Source: Micromonospora coerulea (GTDB taxonomy: Bacteria > Actinomycetota > Actinomycetes > Mycobacteriales > Micromonosporaceae). Taken from it: DNA of 64,000 nucleotides. The position numbers were made by a program, and so were the translations under genes. The DNA is taken from contig NZ_JAEMUW010000005.1 in assembly GCF_016598485.1 (NCBI RefSeq), positions 62,001-126,000 of the forward strand, written 5' to 3'. The notes beneath the pieces are model-generated. The model was not told where the DNA came from. It saw only the letters and a list, made by a program, of their open reading frames with translations, and did no database searches. Position 1 is the first letter of the stretch. Every line of letters begins with the position of its first letter. Positions 56,008-64,000 of the stretch are shown here, piece after piece.

Positions 56008-59000
56008 GTGAGTCAACCCCGCAACCGGAGCCGGCGTACCTCCGCCGCGCTCTTCGCCTCGGTCCTGGCCGCCGGCGCCATGACCGTGGGAGGCGGCGCC
56101 GCAACCGCGAGCGCAGCCCCCGCCACCACCCCCGACGCCTCGCAGCCGACCGCCGTCGAGACGCTGGGCGCGCACGACGCCAAGCTGCTCGACGAGGCGG
56201 AGGCGAAGCACGCCCCGACCGTCACCCTGATCATCGCGGCCAAGAAGGGCTCGGCGAAGAAGGTCGCCGACGGCCTCAAGGGCCTCGGTGCCTCGGTCAG
56301 CCAGCGCTACGACCAGGTCGGCTACCTGCTCGCCAAGGTTCCCACGGCGAAGGTGCTCAAGGCCGCCACGCTCCCCGGCGTCTCGGCCGTCGACCTCGAC
56401 GAGACCATCAAGCTCCCCGACCCGACCCCCGAGGCCGCCCCGGCCGGCGCGAAGACCGCCGAGCAGGGCGAGACCCTCGCCGGCCCCGGCGGCGACACCG
56501 GCGCGGTCAACCCGTACATGCCGACCAACGAGACCGGCGCGGAGGCCTTCAAGGCCGCCCACCCGGCGTGGGACGGCCGCGGCGTGACCATCGGCATCAT
56601 GGACTCCGGCATCGACCTGGACCAGCCGGCGCTGCAGCAGACCACCACCGGCGAGCGCAAGATCGTGGACTGGGTCACCGCAACGGACCCGCTCGAGGAC
56701 GCCACCTGGCGCCGGATGCAGGCGGAGGTGACCGGGCCGAGCTTCGCCATCGCGGGTGCCACCTGGACCGCCCCGGCCGGCACCTACCGGTTCAACCTGT
56801 TCAGCGAGTCCATCACCGCCGCCAGCGACCCGGCCGGCGACGTCAACCGGGACGGCGACAAGACCGACACCTGGGGCATCCTCTACGACCAGGCCACCGG
56901 AAACATCTGGGTGGACGTCAACCAGAACAAGGACTTCACCGACGACGCGCTGATGCGGCCGTACAAGGAGAAGTTCCAGGTCGGTCACTTCGGCACGGAC
57001 AACCCGGCGACCGCGGTGCGCGAGCAGATGCCGTTCGTCGTCGAGTACCGCCGTAATGTGGACACCTCGCCGATCGGCCTCCCGGGCCCGTACGACTACG
57101 TGAACATCGGCATCATCGAGGCGACCCACGGCACGCACGTCGCCGGCATCACCGCCGCCAACGACATGCTCGGCAACAGCGCGTTCGACGGCGCCGCCCC
57201 CGGCGCCAAGCTGGTCTCCGCCCGGGCTTGCTCCTGGGGTGGCGGCTGCACCGCCGCCGCGCTCACCACCGGCATGGTGGACCTGGTGGTCAACCGCAAG
57301 GTCGACGTGGTGAACATGTCGATCGGCGGCCTGCCGGCGCTGAACGACGGCGCGAACGCCCGCGCCAACCTCTACAACTCGCTGATCAACACCTACGGCG
57401 TCCAGCTCATCATCTCGGCCGGCAACTCCGGCCCGGGCCTGAACACCGTGGGCGACCCGTCCGTCGCCACCGACGTGATCAGCGTCGCCGCGAGCATCAG
57501 CAAGGACACCTGGCTGGCCAACTACGGCTCGGTCGTCCGCAAGGACAACGCGCTGTTCAACTTCTCCTCCCGTGGCCCGCGGGAGGACGGCGGCTTCAAG
57601 CCAAGCATCTCCGCCCCCGGCTCGGCCATCTCCACGGCCCCGACCTGGCAGGCCGGCGTCCCGGTCCCCGAGGCCGGCTACCCGCTGCCCCCGGGCTACC
57701 AGATGCTCAACGGCACCTCGATGGCCTCGCCGCAGACCACCGGCGCCGCCGCGCTGCTGCTCTCGGCCGCCAAGGCCAACGGCACGGCGGTCAGCCCGGC
57801 CGCCCTGCGCCGCGCCCTCTACACCTCCGCCAAGCCGATCACGGGCGTCCCCACGTACGCCCAGGGCTACGGCATGGTCAACACCCCGGGTGCCTGGGAC
57901 CTGCTCGCCGCCGGCGTGCCGACCCGGACCTACACCTCCGCGGCGCCGGTCTGCACCGAGCTGTCGGAGAACCTCACGAAGTTCAACCCGGCCGCCGGCA
58001 CCTTCGAGCCGAGCCCGAACGTGGGCACCGGCATCTACAACCGGTGCGCCGCCGACCGCGGTGGCCAGCAGGTCAAGGAGAGTCGCTACTACGAGGTCAA
58101 GCTGACCCGGACCAGCGGCCCGAACAAGGGCATCGCGCACAATGTCGCCTTCCGGGGCAACGACGGCACCTTCAACGCGCCGCTGACCGTCTGGCTGCCG
58201 CTGAACAAGACCGTCACCGTCAAGGTCAAGGCCAAGCCGCTGACCGTCGGCGCGCACGGCGCGATCATGACCATCGACGACCCGACCACCTCGGTGGTCG
58301 ACTTCGAGGTCGCCACCGTCGTGGTCGCCGCCGACACGGTCTCGGCCCCGAACTACTCCTTCTCCGCCGAGGGCTCGGTCGAGCGGAACAGCTTCACCTC
58401 GTACTTCGTGACGGTGCCGCAGGGCGCGGGCGCGCTCCAGGTCAACCTCTCCGGCATCGCGACCGGTTCGCAGACCCGGTTCATCGCCTTCAACCCGTAC
58501 GGCGTCCCGGTGGAGAGCACCGCGAGCACGGGCTGCTACACCAACTTCTCCGACGCCGCCGTCTGCAAGCCGCAGGAGCGGGACTACCAGAACCCGATGC
58601 CGGGTGTCTGGGAGATCGAGGTGGAGTCGCGGCGGACCTCGCCGACGCTGGACAACCCGTTCCAGCTCCAGGTGCGGGTGCAGGGCGTCACGGTCGAGCC
58701 GGCCGTGGTCGAGCTGCCGTCGGTGACCGCCGGCGCGCCGACCGAGGTGAGCTGGGGCCTGACCAACACCTTCGGCCCGGTCCAGGTGACCGGCGTGGGT
58801 GGCCCGCTGGCCAGTGTGCGCGCCGAGCGGCCGACCATCGCCGAGGGCGCCGTGCAGGAGTACCTGGTGGACGTTCCGGCGGGGGCGACCACGTTCACCG
58901 CCCGGATCGGCAACACCGCCAACCTCGGTGCCGACCTTGACCTGTACGTCTTCCTCGGCACCACCGAGGTCGGCCGCGCGGCCGACGGTGATTCCGAAGA

Positions 59001-59310
59001 GGCGGTGACCCTGAAGAACCCGGCCGCCGGCACCTACCGCGTCCGGATCGACGGGTACGCCGTCGACGGCCCGGGCACCAGCACCGCGTACGACTACCGG
59101 GACTCGTTCTCGGCTGCGGCGCTGGGCTCGCTGTCCGCCCCGACCACCCCGCTCTCCCTGGCCAACGGCGCCACCGCGACCCTGACCGGTACGGTGACCG
59201 CCCTGGCCACCCCGGCCGCCGGTCGTGAGCTCTACGGCGACCTGGCCGTCACCACCACCGAGGGCGCGGTCGTCGGCCGTGGCTCGGTGGCCATCGGCGC
59301 GGTGAACTGA
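56008..59310 (+). CDS. Secreted S8 subtilisin-like serine peptidase with multidomain C-terminus
   Basis: 1100 residues. The signal peptide (about 1-37) ends TASAAPA. A propeptide follows to about 135 (inhibitor-I9-like TLIIAAKKGSAKKVADGL). Catalytic Asp199 is in GIMDSGIDLD, His374 in THGTHVAGI, oxyanion Asn473 in SAGNSGPG and Ser571 in NGTSMASPQ. About 175 residues lie between Asp and His, far more than usual, and include two acidic, calcium-like loops (DVNRDGDKTD and DVNQNKDFTDD). C-terminal beta domains, including PPC-like segments, extend to 1100. GTG 56008 has GGAGG eight bases upstream. A 148-base leader with a CTACT/AGTAG hairpin precedes it. Confidence 0.93.
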   Translation: MSQPRNRSRRTSAALFASVLAAGAMTVGGGAATASAAPATTPDASQPTAVETLGAHDAKLLDEAEAKHAPTVTLIIAAKKGSAKKVADGLKGLGASVSQRYDQVGYLLAKVPTAKVLKAATLPGVSAVDLDETIKLPDPTPEAAPAGAKTAEQGETLAGPGGDTGAVNPYMPTNETGAEAFKAAHPAWDGRGVTIGIMDSGIDLDQPALQQTTTGERKIVDWVTATDPLEDATWRRMQAEVTGPSFAIAGATWTAPAGTYRFNLFSESITAASDPAGDVNRDGDKTDTWGILYDQATGNIWVDVNQNKDFTDDALMRPYKEKFQVGHFGTDNPATAVREQMPFVVEYRRNVDTSPIGLPGPYDYVNIGIIEATHGTHVAGITAANDMLGNSAFDGAAPGAKLVSARACSWGGGCTAAALTTGMVDLVVNRKVDVVNMSIGGLPALNDGANARANLYNSLINTYGVQLIISAGNSGPGLNTVGDPSVATDVISVAASISKDTWLANYGSVVRKDNALFNFSSRGPREDGGFKPSISAPGSAISTAPTWQAGVPVPEAGYPLPPGYQMLNGTSMASPQTTGAAALLLSAAKANGTAVSPAALRRALYTSAKPITGVPTYAQGYGMVNTPGAWDLLAAGVPTRTYTSAAPVCTELSENLTKFNPAAGTFEPSPNVGTGIYNRCAADRGGQQVKESRYYEVKLTRTSGPNKGIAHNVAFRGNDGTFNAPLTVWLPLNKTVTVKVKAKPLTVGAHGAIMTIDDPTTSVVDFEVATVVVAADTVSAPNYSFSAEGSVERNSFTSYFVTVPQGAGALQVNLSGIATGSQTRFIAFNPYGVPVESTASTGCYTNFSDAAVCKPQERDYQNPMPGVWEIEVESRRTSPTLDNPFQLQVRVQGVTVEPAVVELPSVTAGAPTEVSWGLTNTFGPVQVTGVGGPLASVRAERPTIAEGAVQEYLVDVPAGATTFTARIGNTANLGADLDLYVFLGTTEVGRAADGDSEEAVTLKNPAAGTYRVRIDGYAVDGPGTSTAYDYRDSFSAAALGSLSAPTTPLSLANGATATLTGTVTALATPAAGRELYGDLAVTTTEGAVVGRGSVAIGAVN

Positions 59311-59326
59311 CCGCCCACCGCAGCAC

Positions 59327-59360
59327 GGAGCCCCGCCCCCGTTCCCGGGGGCGGGGCTCC
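59327..59360. terminator. Terminator after the subtilase
   Basis: A perfect 14-bp stem (59327-59340 with 59347-59360) has a 6-base loop and is followed by TCCCGTTCC. Confidence 0.8.
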
Positions 59361-59387
59361 TCCCGTTCCGGCCCCCGACCCCCCGGA

Positions 59388-59442
59388 TGATCGTGACGTT
59401 GTTGTCGCGACACGCCGATGCGAGCGACAAGCTTCATGATCA
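59388..59442. repeat. REP-like hairpin (copy 2)
   Basis: TGATCGTGA and the terminal TTCATGATCA are near-complementary, and TTGTCGC pairs with GCGACAA inside. Bases 59398-59417 equal the reverse complement of copy 1 at 42755-42774. It is intergenic, between the convergent subtilase and the next lipoprotein. Confidence 0.65.
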
Positions 59443-59467
59443 ACCCACCGGGGCGGGGCGGGCGGCG

Positions 59468-59902
59468 TCAGGCGGGGCGGGCGGCTTCGACGACGAAGGG
59501 GGTGCCCTGCTGGCAGGTGGTCATCATGCCGGGCTGGGAGCGGCCGGTGACCGTGACCCGGGCGCCGGGCTTCAGCACGTCGCGGGGGCCGCCGATCAGC
59601 AGGTTGCCGTCCAGCAGCAGGCAGTTGGGCTCGACCCCGGCCTGGATGGTGCCGGTCAGGACGGTCTCTTCGGCCGGCGGCGGCTTCGTGGGCCCGCGGG
59701 TGCCCTTCGGCGGGTTCGTGGGCAGCGGGTCGACCGGGTTTCCCGGGTCGTTCGGGGTGGCGGTCGGCTCCGGGGTCGGCTGGCTGGTCACCGGGGCTGC
59801 TCCCGTCGGGGTGGCGGTGTCGTCCGTGCCGGCCTGGCCGGCGCAGGCGCTCAGCGCCGCGCAGACGACCAGGGCGGAGACGGCGAGCCGAAGGTTCCTC
59901 AT
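59468..59902 (-). CDS. Small lipoprotein of unknown function
   Basis: 144 residues. The signal peptide ends CAALSAC, a good lipobox at Cys20. A Thr/Pro-rich exposed linker (about 25-75) leads to a compact domain (about 80-144) with TGTIQAGVEPNCLLLDG and GARVTVTGRS, an OB-like beta pattern with two cysteines. No family name is certain. The gene reads toward a REP-like hairpin and is convergent with the subtilase. The start is only weakly supported, with no clear SD. Confidence 0.75.
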   Translation of the reverse strand: MRNLRLAVSALVVCAALSACAGQAGTDDTATPTGAAPVTSQPTPEPTATPNDPGNPVDPLPTNPPKGTRGPTKPPPAEETVLTGTIQAGVEPNCLLLDGNLLIGGPRDVLKPGARVTVTGRSQPGMMTTCQQGTPFVVEAARPA

Positions 59903-59948
59903 ACCGGTATCTGACGTACGGCGGGGGTGGTCCGTTCCCGGCGGCCGG

Positions 59949-60941
59949 TCAGCCGCGGGCGGACGCCGCGGCGGCCTTCATGTCCCGCTTGAGCTCCTGC
60001 GGCAGCGAGAAGGTCAGCCGCTCGTTGGCGGTGGTGATCTCCTCGACGTCGGTGAAGCCCCGCTCGGCCAGGTGCGCGAGCACCTGCTGGACCAGTTCGT
60101 CGGGGACGCTGGCGCCGGAGGTGACGCCGACCGTGCCGGCGCCGGCCAGCCAGGCGTCGTCGATCTCGTCGGCGAAGTCGACCAGGTACCCGGCGCGGGC
60201 GCCGGCGTCCAGGGCGACCTCGACCAGGCGCACCGAGTTGGAGGAGTTCCGCGACCCGACGACGACCACCACGTCGCACTCGGGGGCGATCTCCTTGACC
60301 ACGTGCTGCCGGTTGGAGGTGGCGTAGCAGATGTCGTCGCTGGGCGGCGACTGGAGCAGCGGCAGCCGGGACTTGAGCCGGGCCACGGTCTCCAGCGTCT
60401 CGTCCACCGACAGGGTGGTCTGCGACAGCCAGACGACCTTGTTCGGGTCGCGCACGGTCACCTTGTCGGCCCCGTCCGGGCCGTCGACCAGCTGGATGTG
60501 CGCGGGAGCCTCACCGGCGGTGCCGACGACCTCCTCGTGCCCCTCGTGGCCGATCAGCAGGATGTCGTAGTCCTCGGCGGCGAACCGCTTGGCCTCCTGG
60601 TGCACCTTGGTGACCAGCGGGCAGGTCGCGTCGATCGCCTTGAGGGAGCGCGCCTTCGCCTGCTCGTAGACCTCCGGGGCGACGCCGTGGGCGGAGAAGA
60701 TGACGGTGGCGCCCTCGGGCACCTCCTCGTTCTCCTCCACGAAGATCGCGCCCTTGGCCTCCAGGGTCTGCACCACGTGCTTGTTGTGCACGATCTGCTT
60801 GCGCACGTAGATCGGGGCGCCGTAGAGCTTGAGCGCCTCCTCGACGGTCTGCACCGCTCGGTCCACGCCCGCGCAGTAGCCGCGCGGCTTGGCCAGGAGC
60901 ACGCGCTTGCCGGTCCGGGGAGTCGTCTCAGCCTGAGTCAC
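59949..60941 (-). CDS. ispH: 4-hydroxy-3-methylbut-2-enyl diphosphate reductase
   Basis: 330 residues. The three 4Fe-4S ligands are Cys23 ([12 protein letters not shown]), Cys107 ([11 protein letters not shown]) and Cys205 ([11 protein letters not shown]). Substrate contacts SAHGV, GHEGHEE and the late [11 protein letters not shown] are present. The enzyme makes IPP and DMAPP at the end of the MEP isoprenoid pathway. GTG 60941 lies six bases after TAGGAT (60948-60953 on the minus strand), so an essential enzyme appears to be expressed from a leaderless mRNA. It is divergent from xseA. Confidence 0.97.
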   Translation of the reverse strand: MTQAETTPRTGKRVLLAKPRGYCAGVDRAVQTVEEALKLYGAPIYVRKQIVHNKHVVQTLEAKGAIFVEENEEVPEGATVIFSAHGVAPEVYEQAKARSLKAIDATCPLVTKVHQEAKRFAAEDYDILLIGHEGHEEVVGTAGEAPAHIQLVDGPDGADKVTVRDPNKVVWLSQTTLSVDETLETVARLKSRLPLLQSPPSDDICYATSNRQHVVKEIAPECDVVVVVGSRNSSNSVRLVEVALDAGARAGYLVDFADEIDDAWLAGAGTVGVTSGASVPDELVQQVLAHLAERGFTDVEEITTANERLTFSLPQELKRDMKAAAASARG

Positions 60942-61071
60942 CCGCCCATCCTACGTGTCGGGTTTTCGGACGGCAGCGGCTGCGACCCGCGCCACAGGGG
61001 TCCGCGCGGGCTGGCAGATTGAGCCGACGCGGTAAACCTCTTGATCGACCCGAGGTCCGTAGGGTGATGGG
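60942..61071. promoter_or_regulatory. Divergent leaderless promoters for ispH and xseA
   Basis: TAGGAT (60948-60953, minus) is six bases from the ispH GTG. TAGGGT (61060-61065, plus) is six bases from the xseA GTG. A TTGATC at 61041-61046 is spaced only 13 bases from the latter, too close for a standard -35. Confidence 0.5.
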
Positions 61072-62286
61072 GTGAGCGAGGCGGAGCGGAGCACGTCGGA
61101 AGAGCCGTGGCCGGTGCGAGTGGTCAGCCAGAAGGTGGCGGCGTGGATCGCGCGGCTCGGCTGGGTGTGGGTGGACGGGCAGGTGGCGCAAATCAGCCGC
61201 CGGCCGGGGGCGAGCACCGTCTTCCTCACCCTGCGCGACCCGTCGGCGGATCTCAGTCTGACCGTCACCACCAACCGGGACGTACTGGATGCCGGCGCGC
61301 CGGAGCTGCGCGAGGGCGCCCGGGTGGTGCTGCACGCCAAACCGGAGTTCTACGCCGCCCGGGGCACGCTCAGCCTGCGCGCCGACGAGATCCGGCAGGT
61401 GGGCCTCGGTGAGCTGCTGGCCCGCCTGGAGAAGCTGAAGAAGCTGCTCGCCGCCGAGGGGCTCTTCGACCGGGCCCGCAAGCGCCGGCCGCCGTTCCTG
61501 CCCGGCCGGATCGGGCTGATCACCGGGCGCGCGTCGGCCGCCGAACGGGACGTGCTGACCAACGCCAGGCGGCGCTGGCCGGCGGTGGAGTTCCGGACGG
61601 TCAACGTGGCGGTGCAGGGGCCGGGCGCCGTCCCGCAGATCCTCGACGCGCTCAAGGTGCTCGACGCCGACCCGACCATCGACGTGATCATCATCGCCCG
61701 CGGCGGGGGCAGCATCGAGGATCTGCTCCCCTTCTCCGACGAGGCGCTCTGCCGGGCGGTGTTCGCCTGCGGTACGCCGGTGGTGAGCGCGATCGGCCAC
61801 GAGACGGACGCCCCGCTGATCGACTACGTGGCCGACGTGCGCGCCTCGACGCCCACCGACGCGGCGAAGCGGATCGTCCCGGACCTCACCGAGGAGGTAC
61901 GCCTCATCGGCCAGGCCCGGTCCCGGCTGGAGCGGGCCGTGCGCAACCTGGTCGACCGGGAGTCGCACCGCCTCGACCTGCTCCGCTCCCGCCCGGTGCT
62001 GGCCCGGCCGCAGGTGATGGTCGACCAGCGGGCGGCCGAGGTGTCGGCGCTGCGCGACCGCACCGACCGCTGCCTGGACCACCGGCTGGGCGCGGCCACC
62101 GACGACCTGCGGCACACCCTGGCCCGGCTGCGCGCGCTCTCCCCGGCCGCCACCCTCGACCGCGGGTACGCGATCGTGCAGCGCGCCGACGGCCACGTGG
62201 TCCGTGCGGCCGCCGAGGTGGCCAAGGGCGACCCGCTGCGGGTACGCCTCGCCGACGGCGAGCTGGCCGCCACGGTCGACGGCTGA
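61072..62286 (+). CDS. xseA: Exodeoxyribonuclease VII large subunit
   Basis: 404 residues. The N-terminal OB-fold (about 15-110, with [27 protein letters not shown]) binds single-stranded DNA. The catalytic core (about 125-400) has [42 protein letters not shown] and [25 protein letters not shown]. With XseB it degrades single-stranded DNA from both ends. GTG 61072 matches a leaderless promoter. xseB follows 81 bases downstream after a GACGGGCGGAC-type low-complexity stretch. Confidence 0.96.
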   Translation: MSEAERSTSEEPWPVRVVSQKVAAWIARLGWVWVDGQVAQISRRPGASTVFLTLRDPSADLSLTVTTNRDVLDAGAPELREGARVVLHAKPEFYAARGTLSLRADEIRQVGLGELLARLEKLKKLLAAEGLFDRARKRRPPFLPGRIGLITGRASAAERDVLTNARRRWPAVEFRTVNVAVQGPGAVPQILDALKVLDADPTIDVIIIARGGGSIEDLLPFSDEALCRAVFACGTPVVSAIGHETDAPLIDYVADVRASTPTDAAKRIVPDLTEEVRLIGQARSRLERAVRNLVDRESHRLDLLRSRPVLARPQVMVDQRAAEVSALRDRTDRCLDHRLGAATDDLRHTLARLRALSPAATLDRGYAIVQRADGHVVRAAAEVAKGDPLRVRLADGELAATVDG

Positions 62287-62367
62287 CGGGTCGCGGGTGG
62301 GCCGGCGACGGGCGGACGGGCAACCGGCGGACGGGCGACGGGGAGCGGATGTGGTGGGATGGACGCG

Positions 62368-62580
62368 ATGACTGACGAGAAGAAGGACGAGCGGCTCAGC
62401 TACGAGCAGGCCCGCGCCGAGCTGGCGCAGGTGGTCGAGCGGCTGGAGACCGGCGGCACGTCGCTGGAGGAGTCGCTGGCGCTGTGGGAGCGCGGCGAGC
62501 GGCTGGCGGACATCTGCCAGCGCTGGCTGGACGGTGCCCGGGCGCGGATCGACGCGGCCCGGGAGCGCGCCGAGGACTGA
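62368..62580 (+). CDS. xseB: Exodeoxyribonuclease VII small subunit
   Basis: 70 residues, within the normal size. The conserved helical hairpin LSYEQARAELAQVVERLETGGTSLEESLALWERGERLA is complete. It binds the C-terminal part of XseA and is needed for activity. ATG 62368 gives MTDEKKDE and is preceded by GGTGGG nine bases upstream; ATG 62359 adds MDA. Same strand and pathway as xseA, so a two-gene operon is likely. Confidence 0.95.
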   Translation: MTDEKKDERLSYEQARAELAQVVERLETGGTSLEESLALWERGERLADICQRWLDGARARIDAARERAED

Positions 62581-62626
62581 CCACGCGACGGCGAGACGGC
62601 CGCAGCCGCCCCGCCGTCCGGTCGGT

Positions 62627-63472
62627 TCAGTTGAACAGGTTGTAGAACTCCGGCGGCGCCTCGACGACCTGATCGGCCGGGGGCTTCTGCGCGGCGGTGG
62701 CGTTGCCGTAGTCCGAGTACGTGATCTTGATGTCCTGAGCGGCGCTCTGCCCGGCCGCCGGCACCTGGACCACCATCTCGCTGAGCCGGCCCTGCGGGTC
62801 CAGCTTCGCGGTGAACGGCACCGACTTCGCCTGCGGGCCGAGCGCCGTGATCACGGTCGGGTCGAGCGAACCGGCCTCGGCGGCCTTGGACACGTCGAGC
62901 GTGCCGGCGTACATGCCCTCGCCGGTCTGCCGGACGTCGGTGATCCCCTGGGTCAACACCGCGCTGCCGGCCGGGTCGACCTTCTCGAAGTCGAAGCCGA
63001 GCGCCCGGTTGCCCTTGATCCGGGTCTGGTCGAGGTGCTGGTACTTGCCGAGGTTGAGCTTCTGCACCCCGGGGACGCTGCTGGCCGCCTTGCCGCCCAG
63101 CTCCGCCTTCACCCAGCTGTCCGGCTTGAAGTGGATCAGGTCCAGCTTGATCATCAGGTCGGAGGACGGGTCGCCGATGGTCACCCGCATCTCCGCGCTC
63201 TGGCTGGGTTCGTGCACCTGGCCCTCGGCCGTGGAGCCGGCGCCGGACATGGTGAACCGGAAGTTGCCGTTGCGGATCTCATTCGTGGAGTCCAGCAGCG
63301 CCTGCTTGGCGTCACCCGTGCCCGGCGTGGCGCCGCTCGGCGCGATGCTGCCGGAGACGGCGGGGGACGCGGAGGCCCCCGCCTCGCCGGTCCCGGTGCT
63401 GTTGCAGGCGGCCAGGCCAGGAGTGAGCAGCGCTGCGGCGAAAGCGGCCGCGCTGAAGCGTCGAATAATCAC
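62627..63472 (-). CDS. LppX/LprAFG-like lipoprotein
   Basis: 281 residues. The signal peptide ends LTPGLAAC, a clear lipobox. The exported domain resembles the LppX_LprAFG fold used to carry lipids across the cell envelope: FRFTMSGAGSTAEGQVHEPSQSAEMRV, PDSWVKAELGG and GTLDVSKAAEAG are its strand and linker segments. The C-terminus DQVVEAPPEFYNLFN is repeated in degraded form upstream at 63672-63731. GTG 63472 has GAGAGG about five bases upstream. The 199 bases before it hold no gene. Confidence 0.85.
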   Translation of the reverse strand: MIIRRFSAAAFAAALLTPGLAACNSTGTGEAGASASPAVSGSIAPSGATPGTGDAKQALLDSTNEIRNGNFRFTMSGAGSTAEGQVHEPSQSAEMRVTIGDPSSDLMIKLDLIHFKPDSWVKAELGGKAASSVPGVQKLNLGKYQHLDQTRIKGNRALGFDFEKVDPAGSAVLTQGITDVRQTGEGMYAGTLDVSKAAEAGSLDPTVITALGPQAKSVPFTAKLDPQGRLSEMVVQVPAAGQSAAQDIKITYSDYGNATAAQKPPADQVVEAPPEFYNLFN

Positions 63473-63671
63473 GTGAACCTCTCCAGGTGGTCGTCCGGCC
63501 CACGGAAGCGCCGGAGGCGTCGCACCAGAGCCCTCACGCCGGCTCCGGCGCACGAGCCCTGTCCGGCCGGCACAGCGAGCCGGTGAGCTCGTGCCTCTTC
63601 TGTTCCCTGAAGCGACCTTCCGCAATCCCTGTCCGGTCCACCCGGCCCACGAGGGCGGGCCACGGTCGGGC

Positions 63672-63731
63672 TCAGCCCTTGAACATCTCGTACGTCTGCT
63701 CGGACGCCTCGACGAGCTGGGTCGCCGGGGG
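63672..63731 (-). pseudogene. C-terminal remnant of a paralogous LppX-like lipoprotein
   Basis: Directly after the DUF4245 stop, 19 codons and a TGA read PPATQLVEASEQTYEMFKG. They align with the end of the intact lipoprotein, PPADQVVEAPPEFYNLFN (identical PPA, Q, VEA and the aromatic and F positions). The nucleotides also match, with a shared TCGTCGAGGCG core. No start or body exists, so this is the scar of a deletion that joined DUF4245 to the tail of a former tandem copy. Confidence 0.7.
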
Positions 63732-64000
63732 TCAGCGGAGGGCGTTGGCGAGCTGGCGCAGCTCGATGTCCCCGGCGTCACCGACCACGATCACCGTACG
63801 GGTCGGTTCGAGCAGCACCAACGCCTGCTGGTTGCCCCGGGCGGTGTAGCGCTGCCAGCTCCCGCCCGGCAGGTCGGCGGTGCCCTGCGGCTGGCCGCCG
63901 CTGAGCTCGGCCGGCAGCAGCTTTTCGGCGGGCACGCTGCTCTGCACGAGCTGGGTGCCACGGCCCTCCGGGGTGAGGTAGCCGATCCGCAGCGTCGCCC
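63732..64000 (-). CDS. DUF4245 domain protein (C-terminal part; 5' end outside window)
   Basis: The reading frame is open to base 64000 and ends at TGA 63732-63734, giving the last 88 residues. They begin ATLRIGYLTPEGRGTQLVQSS and include LPGGSWQRYTARGNQQALVLLEPTRTVIVVGDAG, typical of the DUF4245 family found between xseB and glpX in actinobacteria. Function unknown; full members have an N-terminal membrane helix, which would lie outside the window. The stop abuts the lipoprotein remnant. Confidence 0.85.
   Translation of the reverse strand, partial: ATLRIGYLTPEGRGTQLVQSSVPAEKLLPAELSGGQPQGTADLPGGSWQRYTARGNQQALVLLEPTRTVIVVGDAGDIELRQLANALR

Noticed and set aside
55888..59430. 1180-residue minus-strand ORF
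   Set aside because: Antisense shadow of the subtilase. It has no domain and an Arg/Gly/Val composition.
62287..62358. Repeat array between xseA and xseB
   Set aside because: GACGGGCGGACGGGC units are only two or three loose copies, which is simple low complexity.
63473..63671. Possible further parts of the lost lipoprotein
   Set aside because: Beyond the 19-codon tail I could not align anything to the intact copy. It is more likely the intact gene's promoter region.

Overview
The window is very GC-rich DNA from an actinomycete, most likely a Micromonosporaceae (Micromonospora-like) chromosome. Evidence: pervasive G/C third positions, frequent GTG starts, a bldA-type tRNA-Leu(UAA) with almost no TTA codons, many TANNNT-N6/7-start leaderless promoters, and the actinobacterial order mfd, mazG, eno, ftsB, DUF501, ppx known from mycobacteria. 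It is core chromosome. I saw no insertion sequence, prophage, CRISPR array, rRNA or secondary-metabolite cluster.

Region by region. 1-4157 holds an osmoprotectant operon: asnO-like amidotransferase (cut by the left edge), ngg (GNAT plus ATP-grasp) and an M42-like peptidase, the set that makes N-acetylglutaminylglutamine amide. 4191-6356 has an epoxide hydrolase divergent from a WYL-domain regulator. 6367-7642 is RNase Z behind a roughly 310-nt leader with a consensus-like promoter, a 12-residue mini-ORF with a near-perfect anti-SD match, a second uORF overlapping the rnz start, and a predicted three-way junction. 7639-13113 holds a GNAT, an HtrA-like protease, cystathionine beta-synthase, a DUF1232 gene with a TTA fifth codon, and two SGNH hydrolases. 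13188-18115 holds a thiolase, a CYTH-CHAD protein, a small protein and two Bax-inhibitor-1 paralogues. tRNA-Leu(UAA) lies at 18226-18306. 18408-21661 has a polytopic membrane protein and type II NADH dehydrogenase.

21764-26028 is a tightly overlapping MoxR/DUF58/DUF4129 operon on the minus strand. 26048-30277 has a family 5 uracil-DNA glycosylase, a dienelactone hydrolase, a membrane-anchored protein, a PadR/HAAS pair with a visible promoter and operator, and a LysE-type exporter. 30458-46426 is the ppx...argA-DUF501-ftsB-eno...mazG-surA-like-mfd block, with nudC, a DUF885 protein and several lipoproteins between. 46560-55859 holds an AraC regulator, a cyclase-family protein with an extra N-terminal domain and an altered metal motif, an S66 peptidase, a membrane protein, PEP carboxylase, a Gly/Asp-tailed membrane protein with a TTA codon, and rmuC. 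56008-64000 holds a large secreted subtilase, a lipoprotein, ispH divergent from xseAB, an LppX-like lipoprotein, the 19-codon remnant of a second copy, and the end of a DUF4245 gene.

Most promising for follow-up: the structured rnz leader (6367-6726); the pairing of tRNA-Leu(UAA) with only two TTA-containing genes, both with the codon near the start; and the eroded lipoprotein paralogue at 63672-63731.
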